DNA of 64,000 nt from Saccharofermentans sp. (lineage in GTDB: Bacteria > Bacillota > Clostridia > Saccharofermentanales > Saccharofermentanaceae). Both the position numbers and the translations under genes were made by a program. The notes beneath the pieces are model-generated. The model had not been told where the DNA came from. It made no database searches and worked only from the letters and a program-made list of their open reading frames with translations. Shown here piece by piece: positions 1 through 7,565 of this stretch. The stretch lies in contig JAILDX010000039.1 in the NCBI GenBank assembly GCA_024688685.1, positions 84,203 through 148,202 on the forward strand, written 5' to 3'. How positions within the stretch are numbered: position 1 is the first letter of the stretch; every line of letters begins with the position of its first letter.

Positions 1-225
1 GCCCGTTATGTTGAGCGCCTTCGCCTGCTCGAGAAACCTGTTGTTCATCTCCTCGATTATTGCGTTGAAGATCGCCTGCTTGCTCTTGTAGTGCTTGTAG
101 AGCGACGGCGCTTTTATGCCGACTTTATCGGCTATATCGCTGACGTAGACGTTGGCGTAGCCCTTCTCGGAGAAGAGCGTGAGCGCTTCGTCCAGGATCT
201 TTTGTTTTGTTGATGTGGTTTGCAT
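1..225 (-). CDS. TetR/AcrR-family regulator, N-terminal part (runs off left edge)
   Basis: The 75 visible residues are a typical TetR DNA-binding domain: a first helix ending in LFSEKGY, then a helix-turn-helix with VSDIADKVGIKAPSLYKHYKSK. The ligand-binding domain lies outside the window, so the inducer cannot be guessed. The ATG at 225 is preceded by a GGAGAC ribosome site. Two inverted repeats (273-294 and 302-317) lie upstream and are the obvious candidates for its own operator. It is unlike the three TetR proteins of the iron island in sequence and operator. Confidence 0.85.
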   Translation of the reverse strand, partial: MQTTSTKQKILDEALTLFSEKGYANVYVSDIADKVGIKAPSLYKHYKSKQAIFNAIIEEMNNRFLEQAKALNITG

Positions 226-272
226 GTTTTGTCTCCTTGGCGCGTCGATTTCCGCTCGTTGATTCCCGAGCG

Positions 273-317
273 CTGGCTAATTCGAATTAGCCAGATTATA
301 GGCTAATCGCAATTAGC
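273..317. promoter_or_regulatory. tandem GCTAAT-N4-ATTAGC operators
   Basis: A perfect 22-bp palindrome at 273-294 and a second inverted repeat at 302-317 share the arms GCTAAT and ATTAGC with a 4-bp centre. They sit about 50-90 bp upstream of the TetR start, as autoregulatory TetR operators usually do. The arms point the opposite way to the GTTAG-N6-CTAAC boxes of the iron island, so this is a different site. Confidence 0.65.
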
Positions 318-345
318 TGTCAAGAGGGCAAATTAGATCCGTGTT

Positions 346-398
346 GTTACACAAGTCGTTACACAAAAATCAATTTCAAACGAGTTTTTGTGTAACAG
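346..398. repeat. dispersed GTTACACAA repeat, copy 1
   Basis: The words GTTACACAA, GTTACACAAAA and the inverted TTTTGTGTAAC occur within 53 bp and can form a hairpin. A closely similar stretch, including the AAAACTCGT core seen on the opposite strand, is present at 57258-57312. Both copies are intergenic. No ORF is present in 226-423 apart from this repeat and the TetR operators. Confidence 0.7.
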
Positions 399-423
399 TA
401 CGTACTGAAGTCTGCCGCCCCGA

Positions 424-846
424 TCACTCGCCTTCCGGCGTCCAGGACTGCTGCACCTTCTCGACCTTAATAAAGTCGTCAACCTTAACGGCCACCTGGT
501 ACTCGTCCTCGTAAACTATCTCGCCCGGCGAATCAGTATAAACAACAAAAAACGGATGATGATATTTATCGAGCAGCCACATCGCGGGAGTAATGTATCT
601 CATCATTTCTTCCGTGTTCTCCGTCTTAAAAAAGCAGATCACTTTCTCCTGCCTTTTACACGGAGGCGGGTACGGAAGAATGTCGGAGAACCACGCGTCG
701 ATCTCCTTGAAAAGATCGGCGTCCTCCTCTTCCATTACGTTGTCATGGATAAGCTGCCAGCACATCGAAAAGATACCCTTGGCATACTTTGTATTCTCTG
801 CCAGTTCTCTTCCTTGAATCCTGACATATTTGAATTTCTTTGCCAT
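424..846 (-). CDS. hypothetical protein, 140 aa
   Basis: I do not recognise a family. The product is soluble and acidic with no signal peptide or membrane helix, and aromatic motifs such as AWFSDILPYPPP and KYHHPFFVVYTDSP. The start at 846 (MAKKFKYVRI) follows an AAGGGGA ribosome site; the reading frame stays open upstream but without a better start. It is transcribed alone, downstream of the RelA/SpoT-like gene with a 55-bp gap. Confidence 0.6.
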   Translation of the reverse strand: MAKKFKYVRIQGRELAENTKYAKGIFSMCWQLIHDNVMEEEDADLFKEIDAWFSDILPYPPPCKRQEKVICFFKTENTEEMMRYITPAMWLLDKYHHPFFVVYTDSPGEIVYEDEYQVAVKVDDFIKVEKVQQSWTPEGE

Positions 847-901
847 GACAAAATCCCCTTGGTAAATGCCCAAATGTGCTGATATTTATATTATAGCATC
901 C

Positions 902-1885
902 TCACCCGATAAGGTCATTCTGGAATCTGGAGAGGTGTTCGTACGGAAGGATCAGTCTGCCGCGGTAGAGGCCGCAGCCGTCATTTACGAGGCTGTTGTT
1001 GACGGCGCCGAACATGTTGACATCGACGCCTTTGAGGTCAAGCTGCTGAAGCATCATGCCGCGCTCGTATGCATCATCAAAAAAGGCATTAACACCGACG
1101 GGAATTTCCTGACGGCGCATGCGCTCCTTCTCCTGGCGGGCTTCGTAGCCAAGGTGGTTTGCCGGGCCGATCTCGGCTATGTCGTCCATCTGTTTCGTGC
1201 GGAGCTGGACTTCGATGTTGCTGCGCGATGCGTTGTCAAAAAATGATATGTGAAGCGACTGATAACCGAAGGCGTTTGGCCGTTCGATGTAGTCGCGGTA
1301 ATACTGCTTGACGTTATCACAAATACGCGTACTGAAAACACTCCGTCCTGAGTGTTCGGGTTCAAATCCGCGGGCCTCAAGAAAATCGGGAAGGGCATTT
1401 GCGATCTCGTAGAGGCAGCCGATCTCACGTTCCTGTCTGTCGTCGCCTGCCTGAAGATGGCACGCAGGCAGGGAGATGACGATCCTGTACGCGATCAGGT
1501 CTTTGATTCTGCCGATCTGCCCTTTTATCTCTGCCTCGGACGGAAACTCTCCTGTCGAGCAGTAGTGGTCGTAAATGTACTCGACGATGTTGCCGTTTAT
1601 CTTTTCTTCGAGCCTGATGAGCGACTTGATCCTGCCCTTAAATGTAAAAGCGAGAAACGGATATTTATCTGCCAGATACTTGTAGAACTCTCTGATCTGT
1701 TGGGACTGGCACGTGAGGAAGTCGTTGTGCTCGAGAAGCTCGATCATCTGGAGGAGGCAGTTGCTGTGAGCCAGGTCGACGCCGTTGCCGGTTTCGAGAG
1801 CGGAAGCCTTCAGGTCCTGTGAATATCTGTGAAGAATCTTTACTACCGTGTCGCCGTTGTATAAATAGTCGTTAAGATTGATCAT
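902..1885 (-). CDS. RelA/SpoT-domain protein (alarmone synthetase-like), 327 aa
   Basis: The middle of the protein carries the (p)ppGpp synthetase signature: FTFKGRIKSLIRLEEKI, then DLIAYRIV, PNAFGYQSLH and IEVQLRTKQMDDIAE. These match the GRxK, D-x-x-x-R, GYQSLH and E-x-Q-x-R-T motifs of RelA/SpoT synthetase domains. There is no HD hydrolase, TGS or ACT domain, so it is a stand-alone synthetase-like protein, longer than RelQ/RelP types. The start at 1885 has a GAGGAGG site. It lies 104 bp downstream of rtcB, separated only by a strong hairpin-T-run, so it is probably reached by read-through from the RNA-repair operon. Whether it makes pppGpp or another pyrophosphorylated product is unknown. 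Confidence 0.8.
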   Translation of the reverse strand: MINLNDYLYNGDTVVKILHRYSQDLKASALETGNGVDLAHSNCLLQMIELLEHNDFLTCQSQQIREFYKYLADKYPFLAFTFKGRIKSLIRLEEKINGNIVEYIYDHYCSTGEFPSEAEIKGQIGRIKDLIAYRIVISLPACHLQAGDDRQEREIGCLYEIANALPDFLEARGFEPEHSGRSVFSTRICDNVKQYYRDYIERPNAFGYQSLHISFFDNASRSNIEVQLRTKQMDDIAEIGPANHLGYEARQEKERMRRQEIPVGVNAFFDDAYERGMMLQQLDLKGVDVNMFGAVNNSLVNDGCGLYRGRLILPYEHLSRFQNDLIG

Positions 1886-1898
1886 ATGCCGCCTCCTC

Positions 1899-1942
1899 AA
1901 AAAAGAGCAGACAACAACGCTGTCAGGCGCCATTGTCTGCTC
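1899..1942 (-). terminator. hairpin-T6 terminator/attenuator between rtcB and the RelA/SpoT-like gene
   Basis: On the minus strand GAGCAGACAA pairs perfectly with TTGTCTGCTC (10 bp), followed at once by TTTTTT. Only 13 bp separate the T-run from the next start codon, which leaves no room for an independent promoter. The hairpin therefore ends most rtcB transcripts or attenuates read-through. Confidence 0.75.
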
Positions 1943-1989
1943 GGAAGTTATTATAGTAGATAATCAAACCCAATTCAAGGTTCTAAAAC

Positions 1990-3198
1990 TCAGGCCTTAA
2001 AGTTGTAAACAGGCTTGATGACCTCAACAACATCAACTGACTCAGTAATGACATCGATGATGTCTTCGAGAGACTTGTATGCCATGGGAGCCTCGTCGAG
2101 AGTAAACTCGTTGACGGATGTTGTATAAACATCCTTCATTGACTCCCTGTACTCGTCCATCGTGAGGGTGTCTTTCGCCTTCGTTCTGGACATGAGTCTG
2201 CCTGCGCCGTGAGGAGCCGAGAAGTTCCACTCTGGATTGCCCTTACCAACTGCGATGACTGAACCGTCTCTCATGTTGATAGGGATCAGCACCTTCTCAC
2301 CCTTGTGCGCGGCGATCGAACCCTTACGGAGGATCATCTCACCAGTGTCGATATAGTTATGCACCGTATGGAACGCAGCTCCGGATGCAAGGCCGACTCG
2401 GTCGATGAGGATCTCAGCCATCTTCTCCCTGCTCCTTCTCGCGAAAGCCTGGCAGATCTCCACGTCGTGGAGGTAATCTTCAAGGTACTTTCCGAAAAGA
2501 TAACAGAGATCTTCGGGCGTGTCAGCACCGCTTGCGTGCGCTGTCCACCGGAGATTCTTCAATGCCTCCTGTATCTCGCTCTTGCGGCCCTGTTCCTTAT
2601 ATGTGCTGATGATCTCATCTCTTCTGCAGAGGTACTCGTCATAACCGCTGTTAAGTCTTACCGCAAGTCTCTGATAGTGTTCCGCAACCTGTTTTCCGAG
2701 GTTGCGCGAGCCGGAGTGGATGACAAGGTATCGCGTACCGTCCGAGGACTGATCGATCTCGATGAAGTGGTTTCCTCCTCCGAGAGTTCCGAGGGATCTT
2801 CCGAGTCTTCGTGTATCCTTTAGTTCCCTGTAGCATGCGAGCCCTGTGATATCGAAACGCTCCTGCCTCCCTTCCCAGACACCAGTCCCGGAGGGGATAT
2901 AATGCGCGGCCTCATCAACCTTCTCAAAGTCGATGTCAGCTTTCCCGAGATCAACTGTGTACATTCCGCAGCCAATGTCCACGCCAACAACGTTGGGTAC
3001 AACCTTATCGGTGATCGTCATTGTCGTTCCGATCGTACATCCCTTGCCTGAATGAACATCCGGCATGATCCTGATCTTTGAGCCCTCAGTCATGGGGTAA
3101 TCGCACATTCTTCTGATCTGTTCGATCGCTTCGTCTTCAACTACTTTTGCATAGCATATAGCTGTATTCACCTTTCCTTTAATTTCTATTGCATTCAT
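1990..3198 (-). CDS. rtcB: RNA-splicing ligase RtcB
   Basis: RtcB joins 2',3'-cyclic phosphate (or 3'-phosphate) and 5'-OH RNA ends using GTP and Mn2+. The family motifs are present: DVHSGKGCTIG near residue 48, VGVDIGCGM near 72, GGGNHFIEI near 140, HSGSRNLG near 161 and the C-terminal SAPHGAGR that carries the guanylylated histidine. At 402 aa it belongs to the shorter bacterial RtcB group. The start follows an AAAGGA site 13 bp downstream of the DUF2828 gene, so the two are one operon. No archease or RtcA is present nearby. Confidence 0.95.
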   Translation of the reverse strand: MNAIEIKGKVNTAICYAKVVEDEAIEQIRRMCDYPMTEGSKIRIMPDVHSGKGCTIGTTMTITDKVVPNVVGVDIGCGMYTVDLGKADIDFEKVDEAAHYIPSGTGVWEGRQERFDITGLACYRELKDTRRLGRSLGTLGGGNHFIEIDQSSDGTRYLVIHSGSRNLGKQVAEHYQRLAVRLNSGYDEYLCRRDEIISTYKEQGRKSEIQEALKNLRWTAHASGADTPEDLCYLFGKYLEDYLHDVEICQAFARRSREKMAEILIDRVGLASGAAFHTVHNYIDTGEMILRKGSIAAHKGEKVLIPINMRDGSVIAVGKGNPEWNFSAPHGAGRLMSRTKAKDTLTMDEYRESMKDVYTTSVNEFTLDEAPMAYKSLEDIIDVITESVDVVEVIKPVYNFKA

Positions 3199-3211
3199 TC
3201 ATAATTCCTTT

Positions 3212-4672
3212 CTATGCAGCGACCCTGCCGTATCTTTCGGCAGAGATAACGCTCATCATAAAGCTGTAAGGATCGAGATTATCGTCCTTCAGCATTGCGA
3301 AGATCTGGGGCGACATTCCGGAAACCAGGACAACGCCCTGCTCGTTCATCGTGACAGGCTGCTGCCTGTTGCGGCTGTTGACGTTCCAGAACACAAGCTT
3401 AGGGAGGCTGAATCCGTTCTTCCCGAACTTCTTCCTTGCGCTCTCAAAGTTGCTCAGATCTGCATATTCTGCACACCAGTCAAACTCCATATCGGAGATG
3501 ATGATGAGCCTTGAAGGCATGTCGCTCTGCTTCATGTGATTCTTCACAGCCGTCTCCAGAATGAGGTCGAAAGTCTCCTCGATATCAGTGTTGCTGCACT
3601 CGTTAAAACTCATGCAGTATCTGACTTTCTCGAAGATGTCGCGGCCCTTGATCTGCACCAGCTTAGGGTGGCGCGAGAACGTGATGAAGTGGCCTCCGAA
3701 CTTGCCCTTATTACGCTCCGCGAAATAGATCCCCAGAGACTCCGCAACAGCCGCAGGAGATGCCAGACCTCCGCCGTACATGGAACCTGAGCCGTCAACA
3801 ACGACAAGCGAATTGTCGGAGTTTACATAGTTCTCCAGCGCATTCCATGTTGTATCGAGTGCCCTGCGCTCATCTTCCGGCATCTCGCGCGTGTTCAGCA
3901 CGGGCCTTACGATCTCGTAAGGTGTCAGAGTTCCTGTGTGCATCACGGAAGGATTCTCCTGAACTCTGTTCAGGAACTCACTGTAACGCACGCCGTCGTT
4001 CTTGCTGAATGCATGCCTGTACTTCAGGAGAGCTTTGGAAGGCTGCTTCTCGTAATCGAAAGTGTAGTCTTTCTCTCTCAGATTATTCTCGATGATCTTG
4101 ATATAAGCTCTCAAAGAAGACAGAGTCTTCCTGTATTCAGCATCGGACATCTTCAGCGCACGCGCGATCTTTCTGGCGTTCCTGACCGTCTCAGACCTGC
4201 TCGCGTTTACAGAAGGCAGCCACTTTGCCATTAAAGATACTCCGCCATGTGCCTGCATTGACGCAATATCCGCCTGCAAAGTTTCCCTGATGTAAACGAA
4301 AGCTTCCCTCTCGCAATCCGTCCCGATCAGCACAAGGATATCGTCATATCTGCCGTATTCGGCGATGTTCGCGATATTCTTTCTGACTGACTCAGGCTCA
4401 GTCTGCGCAAGGTGTCTGAGAACGGTCCTGAAGAACCTTCTCTCACCGAGACCGCCCCTGATATCTCTTGCATAAAAGAGCGTCTTCATTGCGATGTCGC
4501 GGTCCTCGGCAAATGCTCTCATGAACCTTGTCAGGATCTCGTCATCACTCGCGTTACGCAGTGCTCCCGCGGTCGCGAAAAGGTCCAGACAATCGGACAT
4601 CGTGCTTCTGTTTGTTACTGCACCATTCTCAGTAAATGTTCTGTTTGTTTCTCTCTTCAAAAAATTAATCAT
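3212..4672 (-). CDS. DUF2828 (Ro60/TROVE-like plus vWA) protein, 486 aa
   Basis: The N-terminal two thirds is a helical-repeat region with the signature FYARDIRGGLGERRFFR, YGRYDDILVL and LMAKWLPS. The C-terminal part is a von Willebrand A-like domain with the MIDAS motif DGSGSM and later IIISDMEFD. This is the arrangement of Ro60/Rsr proteins (ring of helical repeats plus vWA), which bind Y RNAs and misfolded RNAs. From memory the family is DUF2828 (PF11443). The start at 4672 has a GGAGAG site. It is first in the operon with rtcB and is preceded by a long structured leader, which parallels rsr-Y RNA-rtcB loci of other bacteria. Binding of RNA here is inference. Confidence 0.82.
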   Translation of the reverse strand: MINFLKRETNRTFTENGAVTNRSTMSDCLDLFATAGALRNASDDEILTRFMRAFAEDRDIAMKTLFYARDIRGGLGERRFFRTVLRHLAQTEPESVRKNIANIAEYGRYDDILVLIGTDCEREAFVYIRETLQADIASMQAHGGVSLMAKWLPSVNASRSETVRNARKIARALKMSDAEYRKTLSSLRAYIKIIENNLREKDYTFDYEKQPSKALLKYRHAFSKNDGVRYSEFLNRVQENPSVMHTGTLTPYEIVRPVLNTREMPEDERRALDTTWNALENYVNSDNSLVVVDGSGSMYGGGLASPAAVAESLGIYFAERNKGKFGGHFITFSRHPKLVQIKGRDIFEKVRYCMSFNECSNTDIEETFDLILETAVKNHMKQSDMPSRLIIISDMEFDWCAEYADLSNFESARKKFGKNGFSLPKLVFWNVNSRNRQQPVTMNEQGVVLVSGMSPQIFAMLKDDNLDPYSFMMSVISAERYGRVAA

Positions 4673-4708
4673 AGTTTTTCTCTCCATCCGTTCCCGGAAT
4701 AATTTTTA

Positions 4709-4780
4709 CAAGGTGCCCCCGGGGTTTACCCGGGGTTTTGACTGTCCCTAATCAGTTTTCAGTTGCTGTGTGCACCTTTG
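4709..4780 (-). ncRNA. second structured domain of the DUF2828-rtcB leader
   Basis: On the minus strand AAGGTGC near 4772-4778 pairs with GCACCTT near 4710-4716, closing a domain. Inside lie an ACTG/CAGT hairpin and a strong hairpin in which CCCCGGG pairs with CCCGGGG around a 5-nt loop (4717-4735). As in the first domain, one A bulges from the closing stem. The domain ends about 40 nt before the DUF2828 start. It could be part of a Y-RNA-like transcript or a cis-regulatory leader. Confidence 0.5.
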
Positions 4781-4789
4781 AACAGCTTT

Positions 4790-4877
4790 TACAAGACACT
4801 TAAGATCAGGACTCGAACCTGTTAATAAAGTTATAAGCTTTACGTGCCACCTGTTGACTGCTGTGTGTGTCTTTGTA
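4790..4877 (-). ncRNA. tRNA-like, Y-RNA-like element in the leader of the DUF2828-rtcB operon
   Basis: Read on the minus strand, the outer arms AAGACAC and GTGTCTT pair perfectly (7 bp), extended by TAC/GTA across one bulged A. Inside, CAGG-TTCGAGT-CCTG is a textbook T arm (4-bp stem, 7-nt loop with TTCGA), and TAAAG-CTTATAA-CTTTA is an anticodon-like arm with a 5-bp stem and 7-nt loop. A GG-containing stretch occupies the D-arm position. Seven extra nucleotides separate the T arm from the outer helix and there is no CCA end, so it is not a functional tRNA. Known YrlA Y RNAs mimic tRNAs in this way and are encoded beside Ro/rsr genes. The match is structural, not from a covariance search. Confidence 0.6.
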
Positions 4878-4924
4878 CTGTAAGTTTATGGTAGCGCCGT
4901 TTTAGGGGTTTTAACAGATGCAGA

Positions 4925-4975
4925 TTGACTTATTTTTACAACCCCTATATAATGCGGTATATAAGGATTTGACAA
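4925..4975. promoter_or_regulatory. face-to-face promoters of the WYL gene and the DUF2828-rtcB operon
   Basis: On the plus strand TTGACT (4925-4930), a 17-bp spacer and TATAAT (4948-4953) face the WYL gene. On the minus strand TTGTCA (4975-4970), a 17-bp spacer and TTATAT (4952-4947) face the RNA-repair operon. The two -10 elements occupy the same bases, so the promoters exclude each other. An AGGGGTT/AACCCCT inverted repeat (4904-4910 and 4940-4946) flanks the region and may be the WYL operator. Confidence 0.6.
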
Positions 4976-5015
4976 GTGTATTTGCATTTCTTACGACCCC
5001 ATTTTGGAGATACGC

Positions 5016-6008
5016 ATGACAGAAAAATACAAGATCTATCTCTCGGAAGATACAAAAACAAGGCTTATCAACGATGCTGAACTCTTCGAATTCATCAGGA
5101 GCGACGGTAAGGTTAATCTCAATTCTTTCCTTAAAGAACTGATAGTAAACTACTTTGATCAGTACAGGGACGGACGCGATATCCTGATGAACAGCATGCT
5201 TGACGACATTAACTCCGTAAGACCCCTCAAGCCCAAGGATGCGTATGCACTTGCGGACAGGATAATCCGCAACTATATCAACTGCAACGAACCTGCCACA
5301 TGCGGCAAAAGCGCCGTGATCACGCTTACCGTGAGCGGTGAATCACACAGCGTTATCAGGATAATCGAGAACAATGCGCTCAGGGATTCTTCGCTCTCGG
5401 GGTATCTGAAGGATATGTTCCTGTCGTATCTTTCCATCCCCAGGAATAAGAGAGAAGAGATCATTTTCGCGAACACTTATTATCTTGTGAATAAGGCGAT
5501 AGATGAGAGAAGAAAGCTGTCTTTTACGTCCGGGAGCTTCGGGTTTAAGGCGGTGGTCGAGCCGTATATGATCGCTGTTTCGAAGGATGAGCAGTACGGG
5601 TATCTTCTGTGCCGCGACCCCGGGACAAAGAAGCAGCATTCGTACAGGATCTCGAGGCTCAGCGATGTGTTTGTTACCAATGATACGTTTGAACGCGATG
5701 AGAAGATCGCGGAGGAACTGAGGGTTAAGGGGCTCAAGTGCCCGCACTCAATGGTATCCGACATTCACGCAGTGATACGCATGACCGAGCGCGGAAGGCA
5801 GATGTACAAGTCGATCGTCAAAAACCGCCCGGCGGTAACGTCTGTGGATGGGGATCTGTACTATTTCGACTGGCCGGAGCTGCAGCTGGTTGACTATTTT
5901 AAGAGGTTTGGAAAGGACGCGGTTGCCGTGAGCCCGCGTTCTCTGAAGAGCAAGATTAAAAACTATTATTCGAGTTCGCTGGACGCATACGGCGGAAGCA
6001 AAAAGTGA
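5016..6008 (+). CDS. WYL-domain transcriptional regulator, 330 aa
   Basis: Residues about 165-235 form a WYL-like domain: AIDERRKLSF, VEPYMIAVSKDEQYGYLLC and HSYRISRLSDVFV match the strand order of the family, which senses nucleic acids or nucleotides in several characterised members. The N-terminus (MTEKYKIYLSEDTKTRL) suits a ribbon-helix-helix rather than the usual winged helix, but this is tentative. The ATG at 5016 has a GGAGA site; a TTG 12 bp upstream is less likely. Divergent from, and sharing promoter bases with, the DUF2828-rtcB operon, it is the obvious regulator of that operon, a role filled by RtcR in enterobacteria. Confidence 0.75.
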   Translation: MTEKYKIYLSEDTKTRLINDAELFEFIRSDGKVNLNSFLKELIVNYFDQYRDGRDILMNSMLDDINSVRPLKPKDAYALADRIIRNYINCNEPATCGKSAVITLTVSGESHSVIRIIENNALRDSSLSGYLKDMFLSYLSIPRNKREEIIFANTYYLVNKAIDERRKLSFTSGSFGFKAVVEPYMIAVSKDEQYGYLLCRDPGTKKQHSYRISRLSDVFVTNDTFERDEKIAEELRVKGLKCPHSMVSDIHAVIRMTERGRQMYKSIVKNRPAVTSVDGDLYYFDWPELQLVDYFKRFGKDAVAVSPRSLKSKIKNYYSSSLDAYGGSKK

Positions 6009-6013
6009 GTCGC

Positions 6014-7006
6014 TCAGTGCTCGCGCTCGTAGATAACTCCGCCATTATCGCCGTCGATGGTGATCCTTTCTATCTTTCCGCGGCTGTCAAAGATGACGCT
6101 CGCATAGGAACCGTCATCAAGATGCCAGACGAATTGGATTATCCCGGATCCTCGCACGCCGTAGCTTCCAATCTCGGCAGTAATCTGTTCCAGTGTTGAG
6201 TCCTTATCAAGATTCTCAAAATATTCACGCGTCGGGAGAGTCTTGGCAGCATTTGACCCGCACGCAGACCTCGCGTATTCAACGAGTTCTGCATCAGTCT
6301 CGCTTATCTCGCCGTCATCGTTGACCCATTCCTCGACCATAACTGCAAAGTCCCAGTTGATGCCGTATGACTCCTCTGTTTTCCAGACTGTCTCGGCCCC
6401 GTGATCAACAGCAAACCTCGCTGCCTCGATCATCTCCTCCGTTGCCACACCGAAAGCGAACGGCAGCGTGTCAGGCTGATGTCCCAGCGCAAACGTCCTG
6501 TATTCATAATCAAAAAAGTTCTCCAAAGAATGATCATATCTCAGATTCCTGAATGTCGGTTCCGCATCAAACACGGCACCGTGATCTATTGCGATCTGCA
6601 TGATCTCAACATTGTAGTCGTGAAGTCCGTACTCGAGCAGCGTCTGATGGTTGTTATCCTGATAATAGATGAGCTCCGGATGCTTGTCGAGGTACTCGTT
6701 CAACCCCTCCATATCCTTTGCTCTGATGATGTTCTTCATGATGCGGACATCTTCCATATTGATCGTTACGGTGCCGCCGTCATATGTATCAAACTCAGGG
6801 TATTCTGCCGTAAAATAAGCCACTGCAAGCAACACAACAGTGACTACTGCAGGTATTGCCGACAAAACAAGAAGGATAATCCCGGGCACCTTTTTCTTCT
6901 TCACGAGAAGAACGATGCCGATGATCAGTTCAACAAACGCAATGAAATAAATCAGTATTGCTATTACCACAAAAACAGTACCGAGAAACATTCCTGCAAA
7001 AGCCAT
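6014..7006 (-). CDS. membrane-anchored ankyrin-like protein, 330 aa
   Basis: Two hydrophobic helices occupy residues 1-70, separated by a KKKKVP cytoplasmic turn. After them comes a soluble region with ankyrin-like repeats (LNEYLDKHPELIYYQDNNHQ, then LLEYGLHDYNVEIMQIAIDHGA, and AARFAVDHGAETV). The last 60 residues look like a small beta-rich domain. Function unknown. It converges on the WYL gene with 5 bp between stop codons and has no obvious partner. Confidence 0.7.
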   Translation of the reverse strand: MAFAGMFLGTVFVVIAILIYFIAFVELIIGIVLLVKKKKVPGIILLVLSAIPAVVTVVLLAVAYFTAEYPEFDTYDGGTVTINMEDVRIMKNIIRAKDMEGLNEYLDKHPELIYYQDNNHQTLLEYGLHDYNVEIMQIAIDHGAVFDAEPTFRNLRYDHSLENFFDYEYRTFALGHQPDTLPFAFGVATEEMIEAARFAVDHGAETVWKTEESYGINWDFAVMVEEWVNDDGEISETDAELVEYARSACGSNAAKTLPTREYFENLDKDSTLEQITAEIGSYGVRGSGIIQFVWHLDDGSYASVIFDSRGKIERITIDGDNGGVIYEREH

Positions 7007-7072
7007 ATAATCCCTATCCCCTTTTGATGCTTTCGTGACAATTATAGCACAGCAAACTATAATAACATTATT

Positions 7073-7309
7073 AAGAACAATAAGAAGTATCTGATCGCAC
7101 TTGGTGCGAGCATTATCATTTTTGTATGCACGCTCGGTGCGGTCTTTTACATGCTGTCAAGAGAGATAGAAAACCCCAATCCGACGCTTGCCTTCTTCAC
7201 GGTAATCTCTAATCTGCTGTCGGCAACAGGCGCTGCATTTATGTTCCCTTATGCGGTGGAAGCTTTCAGCCTTGGAAGATATATCGGAGCCCACTGCTCG
7301 ATCAAATAA
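7073..7309 (+). pseudogene. start-less membrane-protein fragment
   Basis: A reading frame open from about 7034 and ending with TAA at 7307-7309 encodes two hydrophobic stretches (ALGASIIIFVCTLGAVFYML and LAFFTVISNLLSATGAAFMF) but has no start codon or ribosome site. It ends in GRYIGAHCSIK. It is best read as debris of a membrane protein gene. Parent family not recognised. Confidence 0.5.
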
Positions 7310-7446
7310 TTGACGATCCGCTCGATATTCTCGCGATGATGTCGGAGAAGTACGATATCCCCCTCGAAGACCTCACGAAAGCGTATGTTAAGGGCGCCAT
7401 CGACGCTATAAATGAGAGGCGCGCGGCTCTAATACGATGTCGCTAA
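7309..7446 (+). pseudogene. C-terminal gene fragment ending in repeat
   Basis: A frame from 7309 encodes DDPLDILAMMSEKYDIPLED and AYVKGAIDAINERRAAL, which read like a genuine helical protein tail. It then runs into the TGTCGCT repeat, which supplies the stop. There is no start. It abuts the preceding fragment in another frame, so both may come from one decayed gene. Confidence 0.4.
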
Positions 7447-7545
7447 ATATGTCGCTAACTTTAGAGTTTTAGAGACAAAAACAGCGACATGTCTCTAATT
7501 TTGTCGCTGCTGAGCGGGATTTAGAGACACAATCAGCGACATCGG
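7436..7545. repeat. dispersed TGTCGCTAA/TGTCTCTAA repeat, copy 1
   Basis: Within 110 bp the words TGTCGCTAA or TGTCTCTAA and their complements occur about seven times in alternating orientation. The right-hand ~45 bp match 59317-59375 almost base for base on the opposite strand. Both copies sit at the broken end of a gene fragment. Confidence 0.75.
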
Positions 7546-7565
7546 ACCCTCGATAGTGAACGGCC

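Noticed and set aside
273..317. Counting these palindromes as members of the iron-box family
   Set aside because: The arms are GCTAAT...ATTAGC, i.e. in the opposite order to GTTAGC...GCTAAC, and they lie next to an unrelated TetR gene.
2305..2823. Long plus-strand frame opposite rtcB
   Set aside because: It is antisense to a highly conserved enzyme, has no ribosome site and no protein-like composition; it is a coding shadow.
4717..4739. Plus-strand intrinsic terminator (CCCCGGG/CCCGGGG hairpin followed by TTTT)
   Set aside because: No plus-strand transcript is expected to arrive here; the hairpin fits better as part of the minus-strand leader.
4790..4877. A functional tRNA gene (anticodon-like UAU) on the minus strand
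   Set aside because: The T stem has only 4 bp, seven extra nucleotides separate the T arm from the outer helix, the D arm is poor and there is no CCA. Kept as a tRNA-like RNA instead.
4680..4940. T-box or other amino-acid riboswitch in the DUF2828-rtcB leader
   Set aside because: No T-box bulge or AGGGTGG-type antiterminator sequence was found, and no terminator precedes the coding region.
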